64,000 nucleotides of DNA, taken from positions 63,248,472-63,312,471 of the forward strand of contig NC_060257.1 of the NCBI RefSeq assembly GCF_921293095.1, read 5' to 3'. This document shows positions 46,211 through 57,000 of this stretch, piece after piece. Below the pieces are notes generated by a model, which saw nothing but the letters and a program-made list of their open reading frames with translations, searched no databases and was not told where the DNA came from. This DNA is from Ischnura elegans. Its lineage: Eukaryota > Arthropoda > Insecta > Odonata > Coenagrionidae. The translations under genes were made by a program, and so were the position numbers. The stretch's first letter is position 1. Every line of letters starts with the position of its first letter.

Positions 46211-46225
46211 GTCATTTTCCTATGA

Positions 46226-46934
46226 TGAAATTTGTGGACTATACCGGACAAGGTGGTAGGGACTACTGAGCCCCCCCCCCCCTTGCGGGGCTGCCCGCAT
46301 TGCTTAATATTGCAGGACCACAATTGTAACTTTTTTATATCATAAGATAGCATTTTCTTGTATATGTATCTAACGATTTTATCGTTGGATTATTCTTCCT
46401 GAGCATAGGATAATCCATCAAAGTTGTTAGAATAGCAATGGCTGATGCCTGGTTTCGCTGATGGTAGGACCCGCCCGCCTTTTGTGACGGTGCTGGATTC
46501 CTCCTCCCTTCCCCTCCTTCACTATCCCGTCCCAGGAGGCGTCGTCGGGCTCCTATCGCGGCGGCTCCTCCTTCCTTTCTCCTTCCTGTCCTCCCCCTTC
46601 TGGGTGCAGAGGTTAAAAGCTCGCGCTTACAGACCCTGTCCCCGGGAGTGTATCCTCGCGAGACCGCCCTAGGAGTCTCGTTCCAGCTGTCTTGTTATAA
46701 TCAGTTTAAATAAAACTATATTAAATTTTGCATGTAACTTGATTATTTTTCATTACGATAAAAGTATAGGTAGTTCAAATTATATTTTGCGCCCCCCCCC
46801 TTGAGTTTTTTCTTTATCCATCACTGCAAGCAGTCCAAATGGTGCTCACAGCGCCGCAGCCGGAGAGCAAAGCCCGAACTTTGAAAACGTAGAGGTGTTC
46901 GCTCTTCTCTATTTAAATTATACCGGACTAGCTA
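46226..46934. other. Intergenic with C-runs; possible LTR-like stretch
   Basis: C-runs are at about 46270 and 46790. The stretch 46440-46720 ends in AATAAAACT and is GC-rich before it, which could be a decayed LTR or 3' end, but no second copy or primer binding site is seen. Confidence 0.35.
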
Positions 46935-47056
46935 CGGTTATAAATGTACGTAGTCACCCGCAATGTACAAACTGTACGAAAAATCCACAGAAAAAAAATC
47001 ATTCGCCTTGACCGGGATTCGAACCCGGATCCCCCGATGTCTTTGTCCGGTATAGC
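46935..47056 (-). mobile_element. SINE family C, copy 2
   Basis: B box GGTTCGAATCC on minus (plus 47015-47025). Body as in copy 1 (GGATTTTTCGTACAGTTTGT). The 9-mers ATACCGGAC (46919-46927) and GTCCGGTAT (47047-47055) are inverted copies at its ends. Confidence 0.75.
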
Positions 47057-47122
47057 CCTCAAATTTCCACGAAGAGGATGCACCAATGCATCCAGTAGGT
47101 TTAATTTTTGCTGCCAACAAGG

Positions 47123-47499
47123 GGACTGCATGGAGGAGGCCCAATTCGATCCCATAAAAGGCTGATTTCTGTTGCCGCCTCGGTCGCATTCTATTCAGTC
47201 TTCAAAAATATCCGTGGCGCGGTGATGAGTACAATGCGATCCACTTTTTTCCAATATTTTGGATTATTGTGTTTATAATTACGAGGATAGCATTGAAAAG
47301 CTATGAATTTGATAGATGAAATTACCAAGTATATAAATTTCGGTTAACACCCCTATTAATACTTTATTTCACCGTGAAACTCTGATCAATTTGTCCGTCA
47401 GCGACGCGAGTGGCGACTTTTGAAAACCCATTTAAATGCGCGATGGGTGACAACACATTTAGAGGCCTACTTGAGGACCCTCTTTATTAATATTCGTGA
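47123..47499. repeat. Dispersed repeat D, copy 2
   Basis: It matches 2111-2588 and is shorter because it lacks the AT-rich expansion. Confidence 0.75.
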
Positions 47500-48052
47500 C
47501 TACCACTTTGCGCTCAATTTGATCGGTTTTCAAAGATTTTTCACGTGGAGATGAGGGTAGAGCGATACATTTTTCCCCCATATTTAAAATTGAGGGAGTG
47601 GGAAGCAAAGGGGTGTAAGTGACAACAATTAAAAGTTATAGGAAAGATCACATGATACGGGAAAGCCTACTCTGTTTGGTGACAATGAGATGTTAGTGGT
47701 AGCAAGGTCCGTAAAGGTGGTGGTCGGTGGTTTCCGACTTTGGTGGTAGATTTGACAGGTGCTGCTTACTAGAGGGATTCAAAACAATTACTGTGTAAAA
47801 CCCACATTTCGTTTGAACTTCAAACCAGTTTGACACAATAGTAAGATTTTGCCACGTACATACCTTTGATTTTCACTGCGTCAATTGAGTACTGCAATTG
47901 TGATTCCAGTCGCAATAAATTGGTCAATGGTGGACACTGGACAGGTTAACGTGGTGGAAATTCATTTTATAATAATAAGATGGACAACGTTGTAATTTCC
48001 CACTCCATGTTTATTAAAACCAGGAACCAGTCGAAATTTAACACCGACACTG
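47500..48052. other. Intergenic, nothing recognised
   Basis: No recognised signal. Confidence 0.4.
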
Positions 48053-48167
48053 ATCTACATCTACATCTACAAAATACCCCGCGAGCCGCCTAAAAGGCGT
48101 GTGGCAGGGGTGTTAGGACACCAGCCGTTTATAACTAAAAAAATGAAGTGCTCTAAGGAGGTTGGGA

Positions 48168-49799
48168 CTAGCGTTTATTAAAGTCCGTTATGGTTCGGGG
48201 AAAAAACGAATTCCCATATCTATCCGTTCGGCAAAACATCTCTCTTAATTTATCACTTCTATCGGACCTGGAAATATAGTGTGGCTCTAATATTATGTTC
48301 TCTGTGTCGCTCTTAAAGATATCCATTCTCAATTGTTCAAGCAATCTAAGCCTAGCGCGCAGCCTCCGAGTCTCCAACGGCTCCCAGCCTAATTCGCTTA
48401 ACATCTGGGTAACACTATCTGTACGCCCGTAGCAGTTTTTGACTAACCCCGCCTTCCTTTGTATTTTCTTCAATTCGCGGATTAAGTCTTTCTGCACCGG
48501 ATCCCATACGCTTGCTGCATATTCATGGTGCGGTCGGACGAGAGCGAAATAGCACCTTTCTTTTACTTTCTCATCCGAAAATCTTCCCACAATACGGTTG
48601 ACGAATCCTAATTTCTTCAGGGCTATGCCGCAAATATTCTTTATATGTGTTCCCCACGTGAGGTTCGAGGTTATCGTAACTCCCAGGTACTTCACTTCGT
48701 CTGTTGCCTTAATGTTAATACCATCCACTGCATAAACATGGTTAGAGTTGGACGAATTCCGCAAGAAATGTACCGCCATGCATTTGCTCAGATTAATTTC
48801 GAGTCCCCACTCTTGGCTCCACAAATGAACGTTGTTTAGGTCAGATGATAGAATTTCATAGTCAGAGTGATCACTAATTTCGCGATAGATGACAGCGTCG
48901 TCGGCAAATAAACGTATTTTACTGCTAATGCGGGAGCAGAGATCATTAATGTATATAATGAACAACAGGGGGCCGATTACGCTTCCTTGTGGAACACCTA
49001 ATGTAACTTTTACAACATCAGAGGTAATTCCGTCAAGAACTACTTTTTGTTTACTATCTCTGAGAAAGTCGCGTATCCAGTTTACAACTGTTTCGTTTAA
49101 TCCGCATGACTGTAATTTGTATAAAAGTTTGCTGTGAGGTACAGCGTCGAAATCTTTCTTAAAATCGAAAAATAGTGCGTCAACTTGTCTTTTCGTTTCC
49201 CCAGATTTTATAAAGTCGTGAAGAGGGAGCGCGAGCTGTATTTCGCATGATCTACCTTTTTGGAATCCGTGCTGACAGTCATGGAGGAAGTTACGTCTGT
49301 CCAAGAAAGTCATGATATTGCTAACTATGATATGCTCAAGTATCTCGCCTATAATCGATGTTAATGAAATCGGACGGTAGTTGCCTGGGTCATGTCTGTT
49401 TCCCTTTTTGAATATGGGTGTAACGCTTGCAATTTTCCAGTCTAGCGGTAACTTCCAATCGGAGAGTGACTTCTTGAATATGATCTCTAAGTAAGGTGCG
49501 ATCTGTGAAGCTAACTCCTTGAGGAAACGCGCGGGTATTCCCTCCGGACCCGGAGATTTACTATTCTTAATCGATTGTAGTTGTTTAGTTATCCCATCAC
49601 GTTGTATAGATATTTCTTCCATCGATTCCTCAGTATATGGGATGTCTAAATTGAATTGAGTATTGTCAGTAGTATATACACTTTCGAAGTGGGAATTTAA
49701 AGTGTTAGCTTTTTCAATAGTTTCGGTGACAAGTTTACCATCTTTATCAAATAACGAATATACGGTTGAATGTTTCCCCTGAGGCTCTCTCGCGTACGA
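48168..49799 (-). pseudogene. LINE ORF2 reverse transcriptase domain
   Basis: The longest open stretch is 484 codons from 49622 downward, but the frame is open to the TAG at 49800. Upstream of the first Met it reads YSLFDKDGKLVTETIEKANT. Counting from that Met, NYRPISLTS is at ~81-89, FFDFKKDFDAV at ~151-161 (first catalytic Asp), GVPQGSVIGPLLF at ~209-221, and FADD at ~239-242 (catalytic pair). These residues all survive, so the domain is young enough to be readable. The enzyme would copy LINE RNA at nicked target DNA. It is separated from its endonuclease by stops. Confidence 0.9.
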
Positions 49800-50397
49800 C
49801 TAAAGGGTTTTCGGATTTTCTTCGAGTAATTCACCGGGTACTTTTTTCCTAAGCATTCGCATTGCAGTTCGCATTGATTTCTTGGTTATTGAGCGTTGTG
49901 CAGGGTAACTTTCTTTAGCTTCAAGTTCCTTCGATTTATTACGTGGCGTAATGGACTTTCTGTACAAATTGTATAGTTTTCTCTGTTTCCTAAGTCCCCT
50001 TCTGACATCGTTGTTGTACCAGCGAGGTTCCTTATTAGCACATTTCAGTTTTTGCGGAATATGTTCGTTGATTCCTTGGCGCAGAATTTCTAAGAAATGT
50101 GTCCATGTTACATCTGTGCTTTGGTCCTTGGATGTAACTACGAATTTTTTGTAGGAGTCAAGCATCTCGCCAAATTTAGTGAAGTTGCATTTATCAAATA
50201 AGTAAATATTGCGTTTTGGTTTTACGGCTGACACTAAATCAATTTTTAACGTCGCTAAGATTACTCAGTGATCGCTTATACCGTCAATAATATTGACTTG
50301 TTTTATCAACTTAGGATGTCTTACTGTTAAAAGGTCTAATATCTTATTTCCTCTCGTAGGCTTGTCAACTACTTGGGCGAGAGAGTGATTTGCAATT

Positions 50398-50410
50398 ATG
50401 TTGAGTAATA
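50398..50410. repeat. Target-site duplication, left
   Basis: ATGTTGAGTAATA is repeated exactly at 50639-50651. Together the two flank the palindromic insertion. Confidence 0.9.
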
Positions 50411-50638
50411 AAGAAGGATTTGGTTCTTTCCCGGCGAATGCTGTTGATGAAATCTTCTCGGGAAATCAGCCGGGTGATGATGGCCATTGCTGCCAACGTT
50501 TCGATGGCCTTCTCTGCCATCGTCTTCAGGGCGAATATTCATTCATTCGCCCTGAAGACGATGGCAGAGAAGGCCATCGAAACGTTGGCAGCAATGGCCA
50601 TCATCACCCGGCTGATTTCCCGAGAAGATTTCATCAAC
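50411..50638. mobile_element. 228-bp palindromic insertion with hammerhead-like cores
   Basis: A unique 32-bp segment (50411-50442) is followed by two perfect 94-bp inverted arms, 50443-50536 and 50545-50638, around an 8-bp centre. Each arm carries CTGAAGA, one base, GATGGC-loop-GCCATC, GAAAC (plus 50552-50583; minus 50498-50529). Exact 13-bp duplications flank it. Deleting it and one duplication restores the LINE endonuclease frame (EVLLNIIANHSLAQVV). Inverted terminal repeats with hammerhead motifs fit a Penelope-like terminal-repeat insertion. It has no protein. Confidence 0.9.
50552..50583 (+). ncRNA. Hammerhead-like core in the right arm
   Basis: A canonical CUGANGA, a 6-bp stem II (GATGGC/GCCATC) with a 7-nt loop, and GAAAC are present, followed by GTTGGC. 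A mirror copy lies on minus at 50498-50529. Stem I and III partners are not obvious within the arm. In the palindrome the two copies can pair with each other instead of folding alone. Confidence 0.5.
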
Positions 50639-50651
50639 ATGTTGAGTAATA
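50639..50651. repeat. Target-site duplication, right
   Basis: Exact copy of 50398-50410. Confidence 0.9.
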
Positions 50652-51530
50652 CCTCGCTGATTTCTCTATTTCTTGAATTCGGTTTTACAGTGTAATTATA
50701 CCAGTTAATGGATGGGAGATTAAAATCTCCCCCGATTACTATTACACTTTTACTGCCTCTCTGAGTAAATGCAGATATTTGATTTTCTTGAAGGTACATA
50801 ATATCGACTTCGGAGTTCGGCGGTCTATAAAAAGAGCAAACATGAATACTCCTTTTGTTTCGTTGTTAAATTGTACACCATACGCTTTCTATTTCGTTGT
50901 CAATTATTTCGTGGGCGGCGCTGTGTAAATGTGATTTAACGGCTATAAAAACTCCGCCACCAGTTCTATTGCGTCGATCGCATCTGTAAATTTTATATTC
51001 TGGAGGAAAAACTTCGCTGTCGCTTATATCTTCCGTAAGCTAGCTCTCTGTCCCGATGACCACGTCCGCGTCCTGAAAAATATGCCCGATTTCGGCGCGC
51101 TTGTTTTTTACGCCACGGCAATTAACTACAACAAGGTTGATGTCATATTTTGTAGTTAGAGTTTCGGTTGGTTCTTTTCCAAGGTTTTCGATACTCAGCG
51201 GGTGAATTTTATTAGCAGTACCAATAATATTTGACATGTTTTCTTTCTCTGGATCGCGAGTTTTGGAAATAATGACGCTATTTTCCGTCGCTACCGCTCC
51301 TAAGCTTACTTTCTTGTATCTTTCGCATTGCGGATTTCCTCGGAGGCTACGTTTAATTAAATCATTGATAATCCTGCTAGATGACCGACCCTCTAGTCTA
51401 AAAAATACCTACAGTGCTCAAAAATCCTACGAGCCACCCGTTACGACGCCTCTTTGGCATAATGCACCCCAGACGAATTGAGGGGAGCCCGGCACGAACT
51501 AAGCACCGGCCGAATGATCCTGGGGAAAGT

Positions 51531-52496
51531 GTGGGGGGGACGCGTCTCCCTAAAATTTCATACGTGGGACATGTCCCTCAGAGAATTTAATGAGGTTACA
51601 TTTATGAACTAGAGTAATTGGCGTTTTTATCTCCCGATGGAGCATGAAATTGGGTAAAAATGGGTCGAAAAATGCTTAAAAATCACAATTTTCATGATTT
51701 TTTTAATTCCGGGGGAGGACTCCCTGACCTCCTCCCACTGGAAAGTAATCCATGCCCCCTAGATCTCCCGGAGGTCGGTCCACACAAAGTTTCACTGCAA
51801 TCGACGCAAATGATTTTGATTAAGATTGTGTGGAAAATTCCTACGTTTCCTAGTAAGCCAATAGAGTAGGTAGCTAAAACTATAGTAAGAAACTGTATAT
51901 ATAAGGGATAACATAGAAAACAGCAATACAGAAATACATTTTTTTCTCAAGTGTAACAATTGAGTAATGTAATTAAGGTTCTAAGAGAAAGGTCTATGTC
52001 CGACGAGTTTACTTGATGGAAATGTATTTTAAATTATAATTTAATCATAAATTTATTTATTCGTGGATTCAATATTACAAGCATATTTCACGTTGCAAAT
52101 AAACAAGGACGAATTAGGAATCCCTTTTTGCCATTTCCTGTATTGGGATACCTCAAGACAAATTACAATACTAGTTAAAACAATTATTTAACCGAGTTTT
52201 TTTATATTTTAAATTATCTAACATAGTTACAATTTCATAATTTTTCATGAGAGAGACAATGTAGTAATTTTCCAATCTACGCTTTTTAAAACTCGAAACC
52301 GGCCGAGTTTTTGTGAAGATAATATGGAAAATTACTACGTTGATTCACTTGCTATCGCAGGAAATAAAATGGAAAATTGTCAATTTGATGGATTAAATCA
52401 TCACAGATTTAGACTTCGGTTATCTACCCTAACTATATCGTATTTTCTTGTAGCATTCGGATCACCCTAGCGTCAGCGAGTCAAGGTACTTATATT
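51531..52496. other. Intergenic, with an imperfect inverted repeat
   Basis: TAGTAATTTTCCA near 52263 and TGGAAAATTACTA near 52326, plus AAACTCG...CGAGTTT around 52292-52316, form a weak foldback. No gene. Confidence 0.4.
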
Positions 52497-52562
52497 AATT
52501 GCTCGAGCAACCTAAACCAAGCATCTAGCCTCCGAATCTCAAGCGGCTTCCAGCGTAATTCG
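52497..52562 (-). repeat. Fragment of the same LINE family
   Basis: ATTGCTCGAGCAACCTAAAC and GCCTCCGAATCTCAAGCGGC match the LINE ORF2 3' coding part at about 48339-48405 with roughly 80 percent identity by eye. Confidence 0.7.
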
Positions 52563-53534
52563 TATACAAGACCAGATGTTAATGTTAGAGGCGATGAATT
52601 AATACGGAGAACGATGGAATCGAGATTTTACCTTCCATTACTTTTCCAGCCCAAAGTTCTTTATTTTCTCAGAATAGCCCTAATTGATTTAACCTCCTGT
52701 CGTTCAAAAGGTAATTTAATTAAAAATGACCGAAATTCCAGATATGTTCCTTTAGGTGTACTCAAATAAATTTTAGTAACATACGGGTTGAATTTAATTT
52801 AGTAAAAACCTGCTGAATAATTGTTTAAATGTACCGAGGGAAAAAAATTATCATAGATTTCTCAGCAGTAATGCGATTAATAATTCTTGTAGGCTTCCAT
52901 GGCCCAAGAAAGTTTGGTGTTTTGGAGGTCGTTTCCAAAAGGTCGTTCTACACGGGGCACGTATAAGCATGATCTGACGCGTGTTCAAAGGCGCCGTCAA
53001 AATTGTGTCTTGTTAAGCGGTAGATGGCTAGAACACATGCGAGAATGCATGGACTTGAGATGGAAAAATAGCCTCTTTTCAAATTTTTGTCGATTTTGTT
53101 GTTTTCTTTTTTAATTTTATACAAATTCATTACTTAATAAATAATGTTCCCCATGTATTCAAAATCTTTGAACTATACTCATTTGCAAAACTTAGTACAA
53201 GTCACTTAATTCCCAGAATCAGCCGTCAGGAGACTCAAATGGCAGCCAACGAGTTCGGATGAAAATAAATGTAATGTTGGTTGTCTGCAACCAGGCGGTG
53301 CCCTACCCGCTGTACGGGTTGCATACAGCCAGGGTCAAGTTTTAATGTTTAAAATCGGCTCCCTAATGTTACAAGGATATGCAAAATTTCATGGAATTCA
53401 TTTTCTTTTAACAAAAACTAATAGGATGGAATCGGGGAAAATCCCTATCTCCGTACAAACCGTTTCTGCAGGCAAAAAATTATTTAAGTCAAATAAATTT
53501 ATGAAATGAGCAAGGGGAATGTTCTCAATTAGAG
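52563..53534. other. Intergenic, nothing recognised
   Basis: No recognised feature. Confidence 0.4.
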
Positions 53535-53815
53535 AGGGCTAAAACAAAACCGTCTTGAAAACCTTATGGAGAAGATGGAGCAACTTGATCGGCTATGTCA
53601 TGAGACACGAAATGGCAGATGTTTGGATGCAGATGATCATCAATGGACAAATGGATGGCTAGGAAGGCAAAGAAAGGGTAGGATGAAATATATGGAGCAG
53701 CTGACGCATGATGTGAAAGTAAGGATCTAAATTGGTTTGAAAATATTAGCTGACATGATAAGTATAAGAAGAGCTGCATCAAATTAATCTCAGTATTCTT
53801 AATCCGTGATAATGA
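53535..53815 (+). pseudogene. LINE C-terminal fragment
   Basis: The plus strand encodes RRWSNLIGYVMRHEM and later the 3' tail AGAGCTGCATCAAATTAATC, homologous to the tail at 13171-13616. Several stops are present. Confidence 0.7.
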
Positions 53816-53869
53816 TTACTTCTGTCCTAAATACAGAGAAACATGCCCGAATGACCACCCAGTCCCAGA

Positions 53870-54213
53870 ACTAGGGCACGCCCGGGCAGGGCAAGGGGGC
53901 ACGTACCCCAGGTGGCAGATTTCAGGGGGCGTAAAAATTTGAAAAGTTAATTTTAAAAAGTTACTCCTTTTTTCCGATTAAATTATTTAACAATAATTAT
54001 AAATTTGTAAATGATTAAACAATATTATTAATAAAACTTCTTTATAGCAAACATAGGATGTGTAGTTTCAACTACCATGTCTAAAAAAAATAGCTTACGG
54101 AGGTAGGTACCTATTATATTTTAGTGGTGGGGGAGGCTGAGGGAGGAATCAGTGGACAGGAGGTGGGAAACTGATCTTTGACCCACCAGCCAAAACTCCT
54201 AGTTCAGGCCCTG
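53870..54213. mobile_element. 344-bp hAT-like MITE
   Basis: The left end CAGTCCCAGAACTAGG and the right end, reversed, CAGGGCCTGAACTAGG form the TIR. The flanks TGACCACC and TGACAATC agree at 6 of 8 positions. GC-rich ends, AT-rich middle. Confidence 0.72.
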
Positions 54214-57000
54214 TGACAATCAATATTCAGCCTCCACTTTTCCCCGAAACATATTTTCCATTTAAACAATACACATATATGTATTCCACATTTATTTCAT
54301 TGGCCAAATTTTTTCGGCCTTGGTCAATCCCTAAGCAACCAACCCCAACATTTCCTTTCAGAAAATAACTTGGAATTTTACTTGGGAATTTCTCTTTTCT
54401 AATCTAAAAGCTATGTCCTAAAGAGTGTTCTACAGCTGTTTAATTCATATAAACAGCCACCACTCCATGGCTGAGACCAATATTAATTAATTTATACCCC
54501 TAAAATATATACATTTGCATTTTTATTAAAGTTGAATTTTAAACTCAAGTCAGTCAAGCCGTTTTAAGTGCGGCACCATTCAACTGGCGCTTGCCTTTGC
54601 TGCTCTTCCCTGGATCCTAGCCAGAACCTTTGAGAACCTCTGTCCAGAATATTCTGCCGAGGGATATATATATACATCAAAGCCAACACCAGCCCAGTTT
54701 CCGTGAAGCCAGCGATGAGCGAGTTTCGCTTTGTACTGTGACAGTGCCACAACAATAAAGTCTTTTCATTACCCAGCGCCAGTGTGTAATTTGAAGTACA
54801 TACCTTTTCCCACATAAGTAAAGGTATAGAGCCCATACCTGGAATGTAGCCAGGTTATGTTTGGATGCTTGGATTTTACACAGGTCTTATGATAGGTCTT
54901 AATAAATTAAATGGACATTCTTAAGAAAATTGGGTTATGTAGGAGGGATAGGCAACTGATTATACATATATTATTTTTTATGGGTCCTTCTGAGTAAGTG
55001 AGGGTTTCCAACAGAGCGTCAGAGTGGGTAAGCATTTGACAAGTTGTAGGACAAGGCTGAAGGTGTTGGATGGATTAAGCAATCAAACCTTGTTTGGATT
55101 AAGAAATCCAAGTAGAAACAATCCACATTTATCAGATTCCAAGATATACAGTCTCATAAAAGTCAGAGTCAGTCGCCTTGTGTTTTGAAGTTTATCTCTC
55201 ATTGGAGGAAGAAGTCGATGTGAGTGTGGCGAATTCCTAGTGCTGGGCAGCTTGTACCCTGGCAATTTTGACAGGCACCTAGGGCAGCGACTTCAGCCAT
55301 GTGGTTGAACCTAGCAGTGGTGCTTCAAACTAGGAGCTCTGCCGCATAGGCTCTATGTTATCACCTTTGCTGTGTGTTGTGTTTGCTCAAGAAATTGTGA
55401 CCCAGGCATGGGAAGTGTTAAAGGCAGGATTTCAAGCGTTAGGATTGATGTTTAAGCCAGTGAGGTTGGTGGATGATTAGGTATTCATTACAATGTTGAC
55501 AAAAGGGTTACGTACACTGGTTGATGAGTTAAGCAATGAAGTAATGAATAAGGCATCAATACTAACCACAATAACAGAAAAATATCTAATACAGTTTTGA
55601 AAAGCATCGCTAGCATTGAATCTGAGGCTTTAGGTTAAATTAAATATTTAAGTCAAAATTAGAGCAGATAGAGCAGTTCAAAATATTTGGGCAGCAACTG
55701 AGAGAAAAACAGATGCAGCAGAAAGAGCTAATTAGAGGACCATAATTTAAGATTTTAAAGAAAAGCCTAGTGAAGGGCCTTATATGAAGTGTAGCCCTCA
55801 ACGGAGCAGAGACCTAGATACTCATGAAGGAGGGCAATTATTAACAAGAGGTGTCTGAGATGTTTGTTTAGAGGAGACTGGAGAAGGTAAAGTGGAAAAC
55901 AGAAGAAGAGGAATGGCGAAGTTCAAAACATGGTAGGTGAGGAGAGGAAAGTTCCAGATGAGATACAGAGGAGACACAAGTTTTGGATGGAGAGAGAGCT
56001 AAATGGCGAAGGAATTTAAAACCCAAGTTACAGGGATATTGTGATTTGAAAAGGGAAGTCAAGCATGGTAGGGGATACCAGATTGTAGACCTCCCTTCCC
56101 TGGTATATTACTTAATTACATGAAATTTTTAGACATCTACCACATTTATCGTGAAATGAATTCAAAACACAGATCTCTTTGCTCAACCAGACCACTTCAC
56201 CAATTTTACCACATCAGAAATCTGGAATGTTGGAGGTTACACTCACAAATCAGAGTTACTGCTACAATATACATACGTTAACTGGACAAAATGAATTAAA
56301 ATAGAAGAAAGAATGTGAATTCAAATGAGTCTACAGCTAATTTCTTTCCTCACACTCAAAAATTTCAGCCTCACCTTCAAACACTGCACCCTATTAACAC
56401 TAATGAGGATATGGTGACTGAGTGGCCCAAGAGTAAGGTGTACTCCCACATCTAAGTGCCAACAGTCTATAAAAGGGTGGATGAGCAGGTGATGGGACAT
56501 TCTACTGTCCTTGAGATGAAAAATTGTCTCCAAAATAAAAGGAACTGCTCAAGGAAGTCAAGAATATTAGGGTGGAGAAGGAAATGTAAAACCAAATATC
56601 AAAATCCTGGAGATTTTCCTTGCTTAAAACACCATAATACTGTTACCCTTTTCTTAATATTCTGGATGTTGACAGAATTCCCAAAGATCTCCATGGGAGG
56701 CAGCTAGGAACCCAGCAGCGTACCACACAGTGTATTTATGTGACTTATATGCCTAGGCCAGACATGTTGGCTCACCAAAGTACACATGTTCAGGGTATGG
56801 AATGCCAGAGGTCGATTCAAGGATTGGCACTGGGGGACGTAATGCCAGTTTCTCTCAATAATGATGTGGAGTAATAATGACATTGTAATTTTCCACATAA
56901 ATTTAACTGACACTACAAGTTTCAATACTTAAGGTACCATTACCAAGGGTAAAACTTCAATTAGAGAGTTATACCCACAATAATGGCACAGTACGTGTTG
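54214..57000. other. 2.8 kb intergenic, nothing firmly recognised
   Basis: CAATAAAGTCTTTTCATTAC near 54752 downstream of a TATATATA stretch resembles an LTR R/U5 region. A Gln-rich stretch near 55665-55735 (EQFKIFGQQLREKQMQQKEL) could be old retroelement Gag. Neither has a second copy or an intact frame, so I make no call. Confidence 0.35.

Larger units (their letters stand above)
49800..51408 (-). pseudogene. LINE ORF2 endonuclease domain, split and mutated
   Basis: Reading down the minus strand from 51408: KYDINLVVVNCRGVKNKRAE, VVIGTES then stop (51040) then LTEDISDSEVFPPEYKIYR, RNRTGGGVFIAV. Then there is a stop near 50866, then HVCSFYRPPNSEVD, VIVIGGDFNLPSINW, EISEVLLN. The insertion at 50411-50638 splits it; after that come HSLAQVVDKPTRGNKILDLL and ISDH then stop (50265). 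The linker ends NPKTL then TAG (49800). The stops at 51040 and 49800 fall where the family normally has Trp, so each looks like TGG changed to TAG. Confidence 0.88.
48053..51530 (-). mobile_element. CR1/L2-like LINE, nearly full length but dead
   Basis: The minus-strand order is apurinic endonuclease, linker, reverse transcriptase, short 3' UTR. The 3' end (CACACGCCTTTTAGGCGGCT, then GTAGAT repeats at 48053-48070) has a hairpin and a microsatellite tail instead of poly-A, as in CR1/L2-group elements. The 5' limit is approximate. ORF2 is broken by in-frame stops at about 50866, 51040, 50265 and 49800 and by a 228-bp insertion at 50411-50638. Related fragments lie at 52497-52562. Confidence 0.85.

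Noticed and set aside
46440-46745. Possible solo LTR ending in AATAAAACT
   Set aside because: No second copy, no TG/CA boundaries with target duplication, no primer binding site.
47010-47040. tRNA-like T arm GGTTCGAATCCCGG on minus
   Set aside because: The same body follows another copy at 46072, showing it is a SINE.
54560-54850. LTR-like region with CAATAAAGTC
   Set aside because: Only one signal; no repeat partner or primer binding site seen.
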